Source: Phanerochaete sordida (lineage: Eukaryota; Basidiomycota; Agaricomycetes; Polyporales; Phanerochaetaceae). Taken from it: a stretch of 19,201 nt of DNA. Under the pieces are notes generated by a model, which saw nothing but the letters and a program-made list of their open reading frames with translations, had not been told where the DNA came from and did not search any database. Where the stretch lies: NCBI GenBank assembly GCA_019973155.2, contig BPQB01000180.1, positions 1 through 19,201 of the forward strand, given 5' to 3'. How positions within the stretch are numbered: the first letter of the stretch is position 1; each line of letters begins with the position of its first letter. Below, one piece after another: positions 1 through 7,777 of this stretch. A program made the translations under genes and the position numbers.

Positions 1-1700
1 CTTGAAATTGAAATATGCCAGCCAGTCAATACTGAAAATCCAGCTGGCCACCTCATTACGCACTTGTTCAGCAATAGTATATATAATAGCAATCAAACAC
101 CTCCATGTTGGTGATACAATCAGAGAAACAGGCCGTCAGGAAAGATGAGTGCATCTCAACATTACAAAGACAGCCCATTCAAAGTAGCCTGTAGCTGTTC
201 TTTGTAGCATAATCGATGATCAGGCCAGCAGGGGTGTTAGCTGCAGCGATAAACTGGGGGTACATGCGGAAGTGGACGTTTGCGCCAGTGATGACAAGAC
301 AGCCTTGGATCATGGATGCCAGAGAGTTGTACTCAAAAGCAAGGCTGTCGCCATCCCTCTCAGTCACAAATTTCTCGTACATGTTCTGCACAGCCCCGAG
401 GAATGCAGGCGGATGAAGACCTTGCCCTAAGTGACTAGGCCTTTGGGCAACAGTCAGCTTGCCCTTTATTTTGGCTAGTACTCTTTATTCCATTCGGGAG
501 ATTGACCAGCTTGATGTGAAAGGGGAGGCCGGCTCAGCAGTACTCCTTGTGGTGGTTTTCTGCGCCTCACATCTCATCATGGTAAAGGGCAACATGGCAG
601 CATCTGCAGCTATTTGGGGCAGTCTGAAGTTGGATGCCAAACAGTGACTATACCGGAAGACGGAGTATTCGGCAAGCACTAACATCTTTGCTGGTTGTTT
701 TACACACTTTTAGCTTTGTGACCTTAAATGCAGTGCAGTGCTCCCGCCAGAGTACCTCCTTACTTGACAACTTGGCTTTCAATGGTGTGATAAGCATGAA
801 TTAAAGTTGCTTGCTTAAAGGCCAGATTCACAGACAAAGTTACCACTTGCAACACGCGAAAGGATTTTCCACATCTCTGCCTCTGCCAGCTTGTTGAAGA
901 TGGTGCATGGATGCTTCTCTGGCCCAGCTGGTGCTCCATTCTGGAGGCAATTTGGACATTCCCACTCTGCATTCAAGAGCCCAGCTGCCTTGACGTAAGT
1001 AGTCCTTCAAGGCCATACTAACTGTTCGCCAATTGTGCTTCTGTCAAAGCCACATTAATACAAAGAATGGGTTACCCCACTCAATTGTGAGTGCAAGGGG
1101 ATTCATGCTGGTCAGCGTCAGGAACTAGGTGGATTACAGGCCGAAGCTCTGCTCGGCTGGCAGAATTTCAAGTTCTTTGTCTCTGTTAAAACTCAATTTG
1201 GATAGAACAGTTGTTGTTCACATGACATGATCTACAAGTTGTATGTACAGCTAAGATCTAGGCGTCTGATTATGAACTTCATTCAAGAATGAGGAGCACG
1301 TGATGCAGAAGAGTAGCAGTCTCGCAGGGCGAACTCAGGCCTTGCAGTCTAAGGTATCTGGGGCCCCTATATCTCTGACCTTTCTGTTATAGCCAGTGTG
1401 CCTCCACCATCGAGCTCAAACCACCAGTGTACAAGTCATGAATTAATAATGTTACTAAAGGACAGCACAGAAGGCCCCCACTGCAGCCTCCCGTCACTCA
1501 CAGCATCCCTCAGCCCACCTTGCATGTAGTAAACCAGTCAGTGGACAGCTTGGAATGATAGTTGTGCATAGCGCGAAGGTATGTCTACAATATGCACGAG
1601 CATTCAATCACTTAAAGCCTGAATGCAGTACATAATTTGTGCTACCATAGAGAATTTTGGCCTCAACGCTCCCTGCGTGTCCAGCTGAGCGACTTCAGTT
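1..1700. other. Gene-poor, lower-GC segment with no recognised gene
   Basis: This stretch is clearly less GC-rich than the block that follows it. Reading frames are short. The most coding-like is a minus-strand frame from about 391 to 179 (70 residues from its Met, with plausible composition, for example YEKFVTERDGDSLAFEYNS), but I do not recognise the protein and it has no convincing neighbouring exon. A short cysteine-containing minus-strand stretch near 975-945 (ECPNCLQNGAP) is also unassigned. No rRNA, transposase or reverse transcriptase motif was seen. It may be old repeat DNA. Confidence 0.4.
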
Positions 1701-1707
1701 GGTCAGA

Positions 1708-1743
1708 TTAATCTTTGTCGATGGTCCATCGACAAGAGATTAA
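1708..1743. repeat. Near-perfect palindromic hairpin
   Basis: The left arm TTAATCTTTGTCGATGG (1708-1724) is followed after one base by CCATCGACAAGAGATTAA (1726-1743). This is its reverse complement apart from one inserted base, so the DNA can extrude as a 17-bp stem with almost no loop. The arm sequence is related to the hairpin at 8721-8764: both contain CATCGACAA followed by a variant of AGGTTAACC. Two related palindromes about 7 kb apart suggest a small mobile or foldback element rather than chance. No coding role is implied. Confidence 0.7.
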
Positions 1744-1819
1744 CCCCAGAGGGCTAAAGCGCCAGGCAATCAGAACGCAGCAATGGTTTCAGGCACGAAT
1801 GAAATTTTCACAAAATAAT

Positions 1820-1890
1820 TTCCGCGGCCAGGATTAGAACCCGTGCCATAATCGACTACAGAGTGTGCAACATCCACTACACCACCACCG
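1820..1890 (-). ncRNA. tRNA-like sequence or tRNA-derived relic
   Basis: On the minus strand TGGTGTAGTGG (1884-1874) matches the A-box of RNA polymerase III promoters. GGTTCTAATCC (1841-1831) matches the B-box consensus except at the purine position, 32 bases away, which is normal tRNA spacing. A D-stem (GTGT/GCAC) forms perfectly, the T-stem pairs at four of five positions, and the acceptor pairs at about five of seven. The anticodon stem pairs poorly and the anticodon-to-T interval is short. A TTTT run follows a few bases beyond. I read it as a decayed tRNA or the head of a tRNA-derived SINE, not a working tRNA gene. Confidence 0.35.
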
Positions 1891-2284
1891 CTTGTACATG
1901 CAGTTAATCACAGTCCCTATCGATGTTTCTGGTTCCAGGTTGACACCGTCGAGGGTCGCCCTTTGTCTGCGTGACGCGTACGCCGGGTTCCGGATAGCCA
2001 CACAACCGACGACTCGCTTTGGTTCGCCACTGATGCGGCGTAGCTACCCGCGGTAGCGTGGACTGCTCGACGAGGACGGCGGTGGCGTGCCAGTCACGGC
2101 TGAACACCTGCAGACAGCCTGCAGTAGTAGTGCTCCCTGCGCTGCAGTATACCGCGCTCGAGCCTCATGCACAGGTCGCGCAAGCCGTCTGGGCGCAACC
2201 ATCAGAACGCGCACCCTCGACAGAAGCCGAGCGCGTGGTACGGCGACCTGGACGGCGTATCCGCGCAAAGAACCAGGCGGCGCC

Positions 2285-2710
2285 CGCGCACGAAAGCGTG
2301 CGCGAGGCACAACGCGCTACGAATAGGCTTCCGCAGGGGTGCAACGGTGCTGGCGGGCGCCAGGGCCAGCTGCGGCGGTCACGCGCGCATGAGAGCGTGC
2401 GCGACACGTGCTGCACGACGCGGATGCGCTGCACGGCGCTGGCCGGACGTGCGAGGCTGGCGGTGCCGGGTGAGATCCCTGCCGCAGCGGTGAGCGTTTG
2501 GCGATGCACGCCAGGCTGCACGATGCCGGCCGCGTACGCGTCTCTGCGCGTGATTGGCCGTGAACGCGTCGCGCAAGGCCGTGCTTGGCTCGTGCTGCGG
2601 CGGCTCTGCGTACGCTCAGCCCCTCCACCCCATTGCACAAGTAAAGCGTGTGCAGCGGGGACAGAGATGCCGGCGATGTCCTCGCGCGAACGAGAGCGTG
2701 CGCGACACGT
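2285..2710 (+). repeat. GC-rich repeat cluster with GCGTGCGCGACACGT hairpin motifs
   Basis: Three copies of a short motif ending in AGCGTGCGCG lie at about 2285-2304, 2384-2409 and 2684-2710; the last two share GAGAGCGTGCGCGACACGT. The first is a perfect 8-bp inverted repeat (CGCGCACG, loop AAAG, CGTGCGCG at the fold). A TTGCACA...TGTGCAG inverted repeat lies at 2633-2655, related to sites at 5344 and 7267. The segment lies just downstream (minus sense) of the last clear P450 exon. Long open frames here, on both strands, reflect extreme GC content and not genes. Confidence 0.55.
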
Positions 2711-2757
2711 CTCGTTGCCGCACCAGTCAGCGTCAGCGCACGCACGGAGAGAGAGGG

Positions 2758-3824
2758 GCTCACATGACGGCGCCGAGGTACGGCATCTGCGTGGGTCGAG
2801 CGCGTCTACCTCGGGCGGGTGCCACACGTCGATCTCGACCTGGAGGCGCGCGTGCGGTGCGGGTAGCGCAGGAGCAGGTAGAGCACGTTTGCTGAAGACG
2901 GACGCGGTCGTGTCCAAGCCCGCGATGAGCGCGAGCGCCGAGTCCGCGATGACGGTCGTCTTGTCGGGCGTGTGCGCCTCCGCGCCGTCCTCGTTGCTCT
3001 GGCGCTGTGGTCAGTGGGGCGTGGGGCGGGTGCGCAAGGACGCACGAGGCAGTAGAAAAAGTGCTTCTGCTTGGAGGCGGCCTATTGGCGCTGCATGCCG
3101 CGCTGCAGTGGAAGCACATCGTGCGGCACTAGCCAAGCCACGGGATGTTCTCGTACACCTGGGCAGTTGTGTATTCGCAGTGAAGCGCGGCACGCACGCA
3201 AAACAAACCCGGCGACGCACTCGAGTCGGGTCTTCATGCTCTCCATGACACCCTCGCCCTCCTGGGTGGTCATCATCACTGCTCCGGGGTCCCCGCCAAA
3301 CCGCGCATCGGAGATGATGTCGAACCTGCGCCGCAGCGTCAGCACAGCTCATGGGGGTGCGGCCGCAGCGTCAGCACAGCTCATGGGGGTGCGGCCGCCG
3401 ACGCACGTAAAGAGATGGATTCAGTATACAAAGTCGTCTCGGCGAGCTGCGCGCCGCGCTTCGCGACGACGGGCTCGTACTCCTTGAGCGCGACGCTGCT
3501 GAACGCGCGCGTCCAGGGCCGCCGTCGGCGCGCGTGCTCCTCGACGTTGCGGAGGCCGACGAGCGAGAGCACCGGGGGCTTGAACGCGGGCCCGTCCCAC
3601 ACTGCGTGAGGGCAGGTCAATCCAAGGGCAACAAATTGTAGCTCGCTGCTTACTGCTCAGTGTACTGGTGGCCCCACACGGCAATGTACTCCCAGTACCC
3701 ACGCGAGTCCTTGCCAAGGATCGGGCGACGGTATCGCGCGAGCGGGTGGCAAAGCGAGATGCGGTATGGGACGACCAACGTGGCGAGCGTGGCAAGAAAG
3801 ACGGAGAACGTGAAGAAGGTCGCT
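2758..3824 (-). pseudogene. Cytochrome P450 pseudogene (basidiomycete type)
   Basis: P450s are haem monooxygenases of secondary metabolism and xenobiotic oxidation, usually anchored in the ER. Fragments appear in the correct order on the minus strand. At 3824-3653 is a hydrophobic N-terminus followed by CHPLARYRRPILGK, ending in a stop. At 3620-3430 is WDGPAFKPPVLSLVGLRNVE followed by HARRRRPWTRAFSS and LKEYEPVVAKRGAQLAE. At 3345-3085 is FDIISDARFGG with downstream family-like sequence. At 3000-2764 is the I-helix, LALIAGLDTTASV (the AGxDTTA oxygen-activation motif at 2923-2903), then LYLLLRYP, RLQVEID and QMPYLGAV in shifted frames, ending at a GTGAGC donor site (2763-2758). Lesions include an extra A near 2883-2892, at least two further frameshifts, a 32-bp tandem duplication (3330-3393) and loss of about 60 residues after the N-terminus. 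The ExxR and haem-Cys regions are not recognisable; faint traces (YAVQVAV and a PD-W-like stretch) may lie at 2270-2160. P450 identity is firm, the family assignment is not. Confidence 0.85.
3330..3393 (+). repeat. 32-bp tandem duplication
   Basis: The 32-base unit beginning GCCGCAGCGTCAGCACAGCT occurs at 3330-3361 and again at 3362-3393 without mismatch, followed by a few bases of a third copy. It lies inside the P450 pseudogene. Because 32 is not a multiple of three, it shifts the reading frame there. Exact identity between copies points to a recent slippage or duplication event. Confidence 0.9.
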
Positions 3825-3825
3825 G

Positions 3826-3985
3826 CGGACGTCGGACCTTGCACGCGGCGCGCGGCGCCCCGGCTGCAGGCTGTGCGCGTTTCACGGTGCACGCCAGGCG
3901 GTGTTGGCTGGTGCAGCGGCGGCTCGCGACCAGCCGGCTGCACGACGCTGGCCGTGTCCACGAGGGCCCTACCCTCGGAGGCGAA
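3826..3985 (-). repeat. GC-rich dispersed repeat, copy A
   Basis: On the minus strand the copy runs from GGGCCCTCGTGGACACGGC through GTCGTGCAGCC, CGCGAGCCGCCGCTGCACCA and GGTCCGACGTCCGCAGCGA. The same order of blocks occurs in copy B (5140-5260), and in weaker form in copies at 4690-4770 and 7026-7160. This copy sits exactly between the 3' end of the TRP4 remnant and the N-terminus of the P450 remnant, so both gene fragments abut it. A false protein frame runs through it and joins the two genes. Confidence 0.75.
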
Positions 3986-3998
3986 GCGGTGTGCACGG

Positions 3999-4675
3999 CT
4001 GACCAGCAGCGCGCCCGCGTTTATGAGGACAAAGTCGAGCACGGACTTTAGCTTCTCGGGGATGGTTGAGCCCGACGTGAGCAACAGCTTGAACGTCTCT
4101 GCGTTCTCCTTCGGGGTACCGCCCGCGACCTCCGCCAGCGGGTGCGACGCAAGACCGAACTCTTTCGGGCGGACGGTGCCCTCGGTGATCGTGCCATCCT
4201 TGAGCTCCCAGACGTGCGTGGGACCCGCGCAGCTGAACTCGTCGAGCTTCTCCGTGCCGCACACGACGAGCGCACGCTCCACCGCCCACGTGGATGCTCT
4301 GCGCATACACGTACCCGAGCTCGGGCTCCGCGATGCCGACGACCATGCCACGCGGGCGCGCGGGGTTGATGATGGGCCCGAGGACGTTGAACATCGTGCG
4401 GAAGGGCAGCGCTTTGCGCTACGGCGCGATCATCGCGAGCGCGGGGTGATAGTGGGGTCCGAGGATGAAGGTGAAGGGGACACGCGCGATGGGAATCGGT
4501 GTGCCGAGCGTGTGTGCGGTGAAGATGCAGCCCAGTGATTGCAGCAGGTCGACCGGGCCAGAGGATGAGGGGGATGCTCGACTTCCGTACTAGATGAAAG
4601 GATGAGACGTGGTACCACAGTCGTGAGCTTCACGACGCACCTTGATTACACGAGCTCCTGCGCCTGGTCGCGCGA
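3999..4675 (-). pseudogene. TRP4: Anthranilate phosphoribosyltransferase pseudogene, 5' truncated
   Basis: TRP4 (bacterial trpD) transfers phosphoribose from PRPP to anthranilate, the second step of tryptophan synthesis. On the minus strand the short exon GAGARVIK (about 4664-4641) is followed by a 51-bp GT-AG intron (4640-4590). The next exon contains [105 protein letters not shown] and [12 protein letters not shown]. These match the family in order. Missing are roughly the first 100 residues, including the GTGGD PRPP-binding loop, and the last few dozen residues. Lesions: TAG at 4421-4419 where the family has Tyr (AP-Y-RKALPF), and a frameshift near 4288-4295 between QSIHVG and VERALVV. Both ends run into GC-rich repeats. 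It cannot make an active enzyme, and a functional TRP4 should exist elsewhere in the genome. Confidence 0.9.
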
Positions 4676-4689
4676 TGCCGCGTTTGGCT

Positions 4690-4830
4690 AGAGGGTTGGC
4701 GGCTCGCGGCCAGCGGCCTGCACGACGCTGGCCGTGTGCGCGAGGGCCCGACCGGTGGAGCGAAGCCGCGGCTCGCTGGGGGACGCACGCGTCGCGCGAC
4801 GCCGCGGCTTCGAGAAGCATCGCGCGCGCA
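4690..4830 (-). repeat. GC-rich dispersed repeat, copy D (partial)
   Basis: The minus strand reads CCACCGGTCGGGCCCTCGCG, then CACGGCCAGCGTCGTGCAGG and CCGCTGGCCGCGAGCCGCC, the same blocks as copies A and B with a few substitutions. It directly adjoins the 5' end of the TRP4 remnant, where the missing N-terminal exons should be. The next bases on the + side (about 4776-4812) repeat the GCGCGACGCCGCGGCT block also found at 5167 and 5292. Confidence 0.65.
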
Positions 4831-4880
4831 GCTCGCAAAGGAGGCGGCCGTCAGATGCAGCGATTGAACGCCGCTGCCGG

Positions 4881-5041
4881 GCGACGGTGCTTCCAGCGGC
4901 GGCCTCGCGCGCACGACACGCGCTGCACGACGCGCTGCAAGTACGCTGGTGCAGCGGTGCGACGGCGCTGTCGGCAACAGGGCTTCCCGCGGCGGCCTCG
5001 CGCGTACGATGCGCGCGACACGCACTGCACGACGCGCTGCA
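4881..5041 (+). repeat. Two direct repeats about 90-100 bp apart
   Basis: The block GCGGCGGCCTCGCGCG followed by GCACGACGCGCTGCA occurs at 4896-4939 and again at 4990-5040, the second copy with a small internal insertion (ATGCGCGCGACACG). Flanking bases (CGACGGTGCTTCC versus CAGGGCTTCC) are also similar. The arrangement is a diverged tandem duplication inside the GC-rich block between the TRP4 and oxidase remnants. It codes for nothing recognisable. Confidence 0.6.
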
Positions 5042-5139
5042 GGGACCGACGCTGTCCGTGGGCGCGAGGGCTATACCGGGAGACGCTGCACGCCGCTATC
5101 CGGCGAGGGCCCAGAAATGGACGCGCAGCGCACATCGCT

Positions 5140-5375
5140 GCGGACGTCGGGCCTTGCACGTTTCGCGCGACGCCGCGTCCGGCTGGTGAAGCGGTGGCTC
5201 GCGACCAGCGGGCTGCACGACGATAGCCGTGTCCACGAGGGCCCGACTGGTGGAGGGACGCCGCGGCTGGCTGGCGGACGTCGGGCCTTGCACACCGCGC
5301 GACGCCGCGGCTCGCGACCGAGGTGCACGATCGAGCCCTCCCGCTGCACAAGCGAAGCGTGCGCGGATTTCCACA
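5140..5375 (-). repeat. GC-rich dispersed repeat, copy B plus a second unit
   Basis: 5140-5260 repeats the copy A blocks closely, including CTGCGGACGTCGGGCCTTGC, the GGTGGCTCGCGACCAGCGGG block and the CCGTGTCCACGAGGGCCC block on the + strand. A second partial unit at 5269-5366 starts with the same GCGGACGTCGGGCCTTGCAC and continues into CGAGGTGCACGATCGAGCCC and CTCCCGCTGCACAAGC. That second unit is nearly the same as 7234-7276. The copy lies just beyond the 3' end of the multicopper oxidase remnant. Confidence 0.75.
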
Positions 5376-5442
5376 AACAATCATGTTGACTCGTACACCG
5401 CCCAGCACAGCCCATGACGAGCACAACCTGCTACTCCGCGCG

Positions 5443-6990
5443 CTACCGCCACGCCCCTGCCCCGCCAACCTCGGCCTGACACTGGTCGACGATCGCCGGG
5501 GGAATATCGAGTCGTCCGGCTTGGTAGGCTGTTCACCTGCATGAGCATCCTCGCGGCCATGTGCCACGCGAGATCTGTAAAAATCGTCTGTGGTCAGCGG
5601 CCGACATCGAACACCGGCGAGACGGACGGCGAAAAGGACGGCGAGAAGAACGCCAAGAAGAACGCCAAGATAGCCAGGCAAGAGCCTGGCGAGATGAACA
5701 GCGAAGAGAGCGGCCGTACGGCAATGGACCGCCCACATTCCAGGGTTGTCCGTCACGAAGCGCAGCGCGGTCCAGTGGTACGCCTTGATGAGGACCGTGT
5801 CGCGCCTGCCACCTTCTATCAGCCTTCGCCACCCCCGCAACAAGGTGAAGAACGCACCGCAACGCGTTCGTCCCGTTCAGCGACTGCCCGATATACCGTC
5901 CTGCGCCGGAGCCGACGCTGCACCGTGACAAGTCAATATCAGCTGGCGGATGCATAGCAGGGGATGGGAGGCATACATCTAGGGCCGGTGCCCATGCAAG
6001 TGGAACGGGTGGTCGCCGTCGATGTTATCCTACCCTCCATCAGCGCGCCCCCGCAGCGTAGCCCGTGGGAAACGCACGATCACGAGGTCGACGACCTGCA
6101 CGCTGTCCTCCGTGAGCAGGAACTGCTCGCCATCTTGCAAGCTCCCTCCCTCCGCACCATACACAATACCGGCGAGCGCGGCAGCGCGCGTGCGCAGCAG
6201 AAGCGTCGTCGTCCCGCGGAGCGGCTCACAGCTCCGCGCGCGGAATCAGCATCGTGACGAGGAAACGGAGGCGGGTAGGGAGACGCACGGTGGTGTTCGT
6301 GAACCCGAGCATGACGAGCGAGTCGTGCAGCTGCAGCGACACGCGCAGCTTGTAGTAGCGCGTCAGCGCGGGCGCGTCGCCGGGCGCCGCGGGGACGAGC
6401 GCGTCGGTGTCCGCGTCGTGCGTCCGCCGCGGCGCCGTAGCTGCGCCTCATCAGTGCTTGTATACACACGAAAGGGCCGGAGGGCGCACCGAATCACGCC
6501 ACGAATATTGCGGTCCTGCCCGGGCAAGTCATACTTGAACATATCCTTCTGAATCTGCGCGCGCACCCAGAACGCGCCCGCGTCGGCGGTGCGCAGAAGC
6601 ACGCTGCAGGCTGCGCGACGGCGCGCCCGCGACGTCGTGCGGCTGCACGAGCGTGCCGTCGGCCTGGATGAGCGTGAGCGCGTGGCCGTCGACGCTCACG
6701 CGGATGCTCGCGAAGGAGCCGGTGCTGAGGAGGCGCCTGCGGTAGGTCGTGTGTGGGGCAAGCGTGAACGGTGCGGAGGTTAGATTGGGTGCGGGAGGGG
6801 GTGGTGGGGCGTACGTTGAAGTAGGTGCCGGCGCCGGCCCATTGACCGAGTCCGTTTAGAGTCTGCGTGCGGTCAGCCGGGCGTGGTGTAGAGCCAGAGA
6901 AGGTCTTACGCCGTAGTCGGGCACGGGCTCGTCGCTCGGCACGCCGTCGACGCCCCAGGGCTATCAAAGCAAGACGTGAGCAGCGCGTTC
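5443..6990 (-). pseudogene. Multicopper oxidase (laccase/ferroxidase-like) pseudogene
   Basis: Multicopper oxidases couple oxidation of phenols or Fe(II) to reduction of O2 to water; fungal ones are secreted or on the plasma membrane. On the minus strand, in family order: TLNGLGQWAGAGTYFNV (about 6860-6808), FTLAPHTTYRRRLLSTGSFA and SIRVSVDGHALTLIQADGTL (6771-6650), FWVRAQIQKDMFKYDLPGQD (6580-6515), RYYKLRVSLQLHDS, FLLTEDSVQVVDLVI, DNIDGDHPFHLHGHRP (copper-binding HPFHLHGH), GSGAGRYIGQSLNGTNALR, RDTVLIKAYHWTALRFVTDN, WAVHCHLAWHMAARMLMQ and DIPPAIVDQCQ to a TAG at 5445-5443. Four GT-AG introns fit: 6077-6030 (48 bp), 5976-5918 (59), 5857-5806 (52), 5719-5575 (145). Lesions: TAG at 5981-5979 for the Trp after HGHRP, several frameshifts (near 6600, near 6240, near 5530), Arg for the usual Gly after the last copper motif, and loss of the N-terminal half with its first HWHG motifs. 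Laccase-like and Fet3-like subtypes cannot be separated. Confidence 0.88.
5624..5690 (+). repeat. 12-bp-period minisatellite and hairpin inside an oxidase intron
   Basis: Roughly four 12-base units follow one another from about 5624: GACGGCGAAAAG, GACGGCGAGAAG, AACGCCAAGAAG and AACGCCAAGATA. They are followed by a perfect inverted repeat, GCCAGGC / AAGA / GCCTGGC (5673-5690). The array is purine-rich on the + strand, so it is pyrimidine-rich in the sense strand of the host intron (5719-5575). It explains why this intron is about three times longer than its neighbours. Confidence 0.7.
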
Positions 6991-7019
6991 GTCAGCGGGC
7001 TGTACAGCGGGGCAGCGGC

Positions 7020-7300
7020 GGCTAGTGGCTGGTGCAGCGGCGGCTCGCGGCCAGCGGGCCACACGAAGCTGGCCGCGGCGCGAGGGCCTGACCGGTAGAC
7101 ACGCAGCGCTGTGCACGCCGCTGGCCGCGCGCGCGTATCGCTGCAGACGTCGGGCCTTGCCCGCGCGGCGCGACGCTGCGGCTGAAAGCTGCGCGCGAGC
7201 ACGTCAAGGCGGGGTTGGCTGGGGCAGCGGCAGCTCGCGACCGTGGTGCACGCTGGGGCCCTCCCGCTGCACAAGCAAAGCGTGTGCAGCAGGGCAGCGG
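7020..7300 (-). repeat. GC-rich dispersed repeat, copy C plus a second unit
   Basis: 7026-7160 carries the family blocks (on +: GGCTGGTGCAGCGGCGGCTC, GCGAGGGCCTGACCGGTAGA, GCAGACGTCGGGCCTTGCCC). A second unit at 7216-7289 carries GCTGGGGCAGCGGCAGCTCG and CTCCCGCTGCACAAGCAAAG, ending in a perfect inverted repeat CTGCACA...TGTGCAG (7267-7289). It abuts the 5' edge of the oxidase remnant, where the missing N-terminal exons would be expected. Confidence 0.7.
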
Positions 7301-7770
7301 CGGTGCGGGTGACGGCGCGCGTGCACGAGAGGGCTGGAGGAAGGGGGAGGGGGAGGGACGTTGGCGGGCCGTGGTGATCGCGCGCGGGGTCTTCGGCTTC
7401 GAGGATCGCGGCTGGCGTGGTATTCGGCGGTGTGGAGGGGCGGCGGTCAAGGAGAGACCGGAACGAGCGCACTCACCTCGTTGGCTGCCGACCCTGTGTG
7501 GACCCGTCGTCTCCGGTTGCGTTGTGGTGAATGGCAGGAGTGTGTACAGAGAGTGGACGTGAGGGATGGGCGGAATCAGCGCTGTGGTCGAGGATGAAGT
7601 GCAGAGGAGAGTGTGAGGGTGTGGAGGGAGTGCAGTCCAACCGCGAGAGCCTGTTCCCGCGGCCCCAAGCGGGCGCCCAGTACGCCATTCTCAACGTCCA
7701 CCATCCTCACTCTCTCTTAGGCCTCTGAGATCATCTGCTCCCGCCGCGTCTCCCAGCCGGGCCTGCACTT
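7300..7770. other. Segment without a supported gene
   Basis: This is GC-rich with purine runs (GGAAGGGGGAGGGGGAGGG near 7340). No conserved motif is seen on either strand. A minus-strand GTGAGT donor-like site lies near 7471, and a plus-strand frame at about 7640-7690 could be an upstream exon of the small gene that follows, but neither can be confirmed. Confidence 0.35.
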
Positions 7771-7777
7771 CGCCGCC

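Noticed and set aside
2165..2917. A 250-codon minus-strand open frame starting inside the P450 I-helix region
   Set aside because: Only its first residues are P450-like (DTTASV and RLQVEID). The rest runs out of frame into repeat DNA and is not a protein.
2058..3248. A 396-codon plus-strand open frame
   Set aside because: It runs antisense through the P450 remnant and through GC-rich repeats, has low-complexity Arg/Ala/Ser composition and no motif. It is a product of high GC content.
3650..4351. A 233-codon minus-strand frame joining TRP4 and P450 sequence
   Set aside because: It fuses the TRP4 3' part, translated repeat copy A and the P450 N-terminus by chance continuity. A real fusion protein is not credible, given the truncations on both sides.
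3660..4538. A 292-codon plus-strand frame
   Set aside because: It is the antisense shadow of the TRP4 and P450 coding remnants, without any family match.
4881..5041. Possible CRISPR-like array of spaced repeats
   Set aside because: There are only two diverged units, the repeats are longer than the spacers, there is no cas gene, and the context is eukaryotic.
4851..5843. A 330-codon minus-strand frame beginning in the oxidase
   Set aside because: Only the start (RDTVLIKAYHWTALRFV...) is coding. It then reads through the 145-bp intron and into repeat copy B.
2000..7000. A biosynthetic gene cluster (oxidase, TRP4, P450)
   Set aside because: All three genes carry inactivating lesions and truncations, and no tailoring, transporter or core enzyme is intact.
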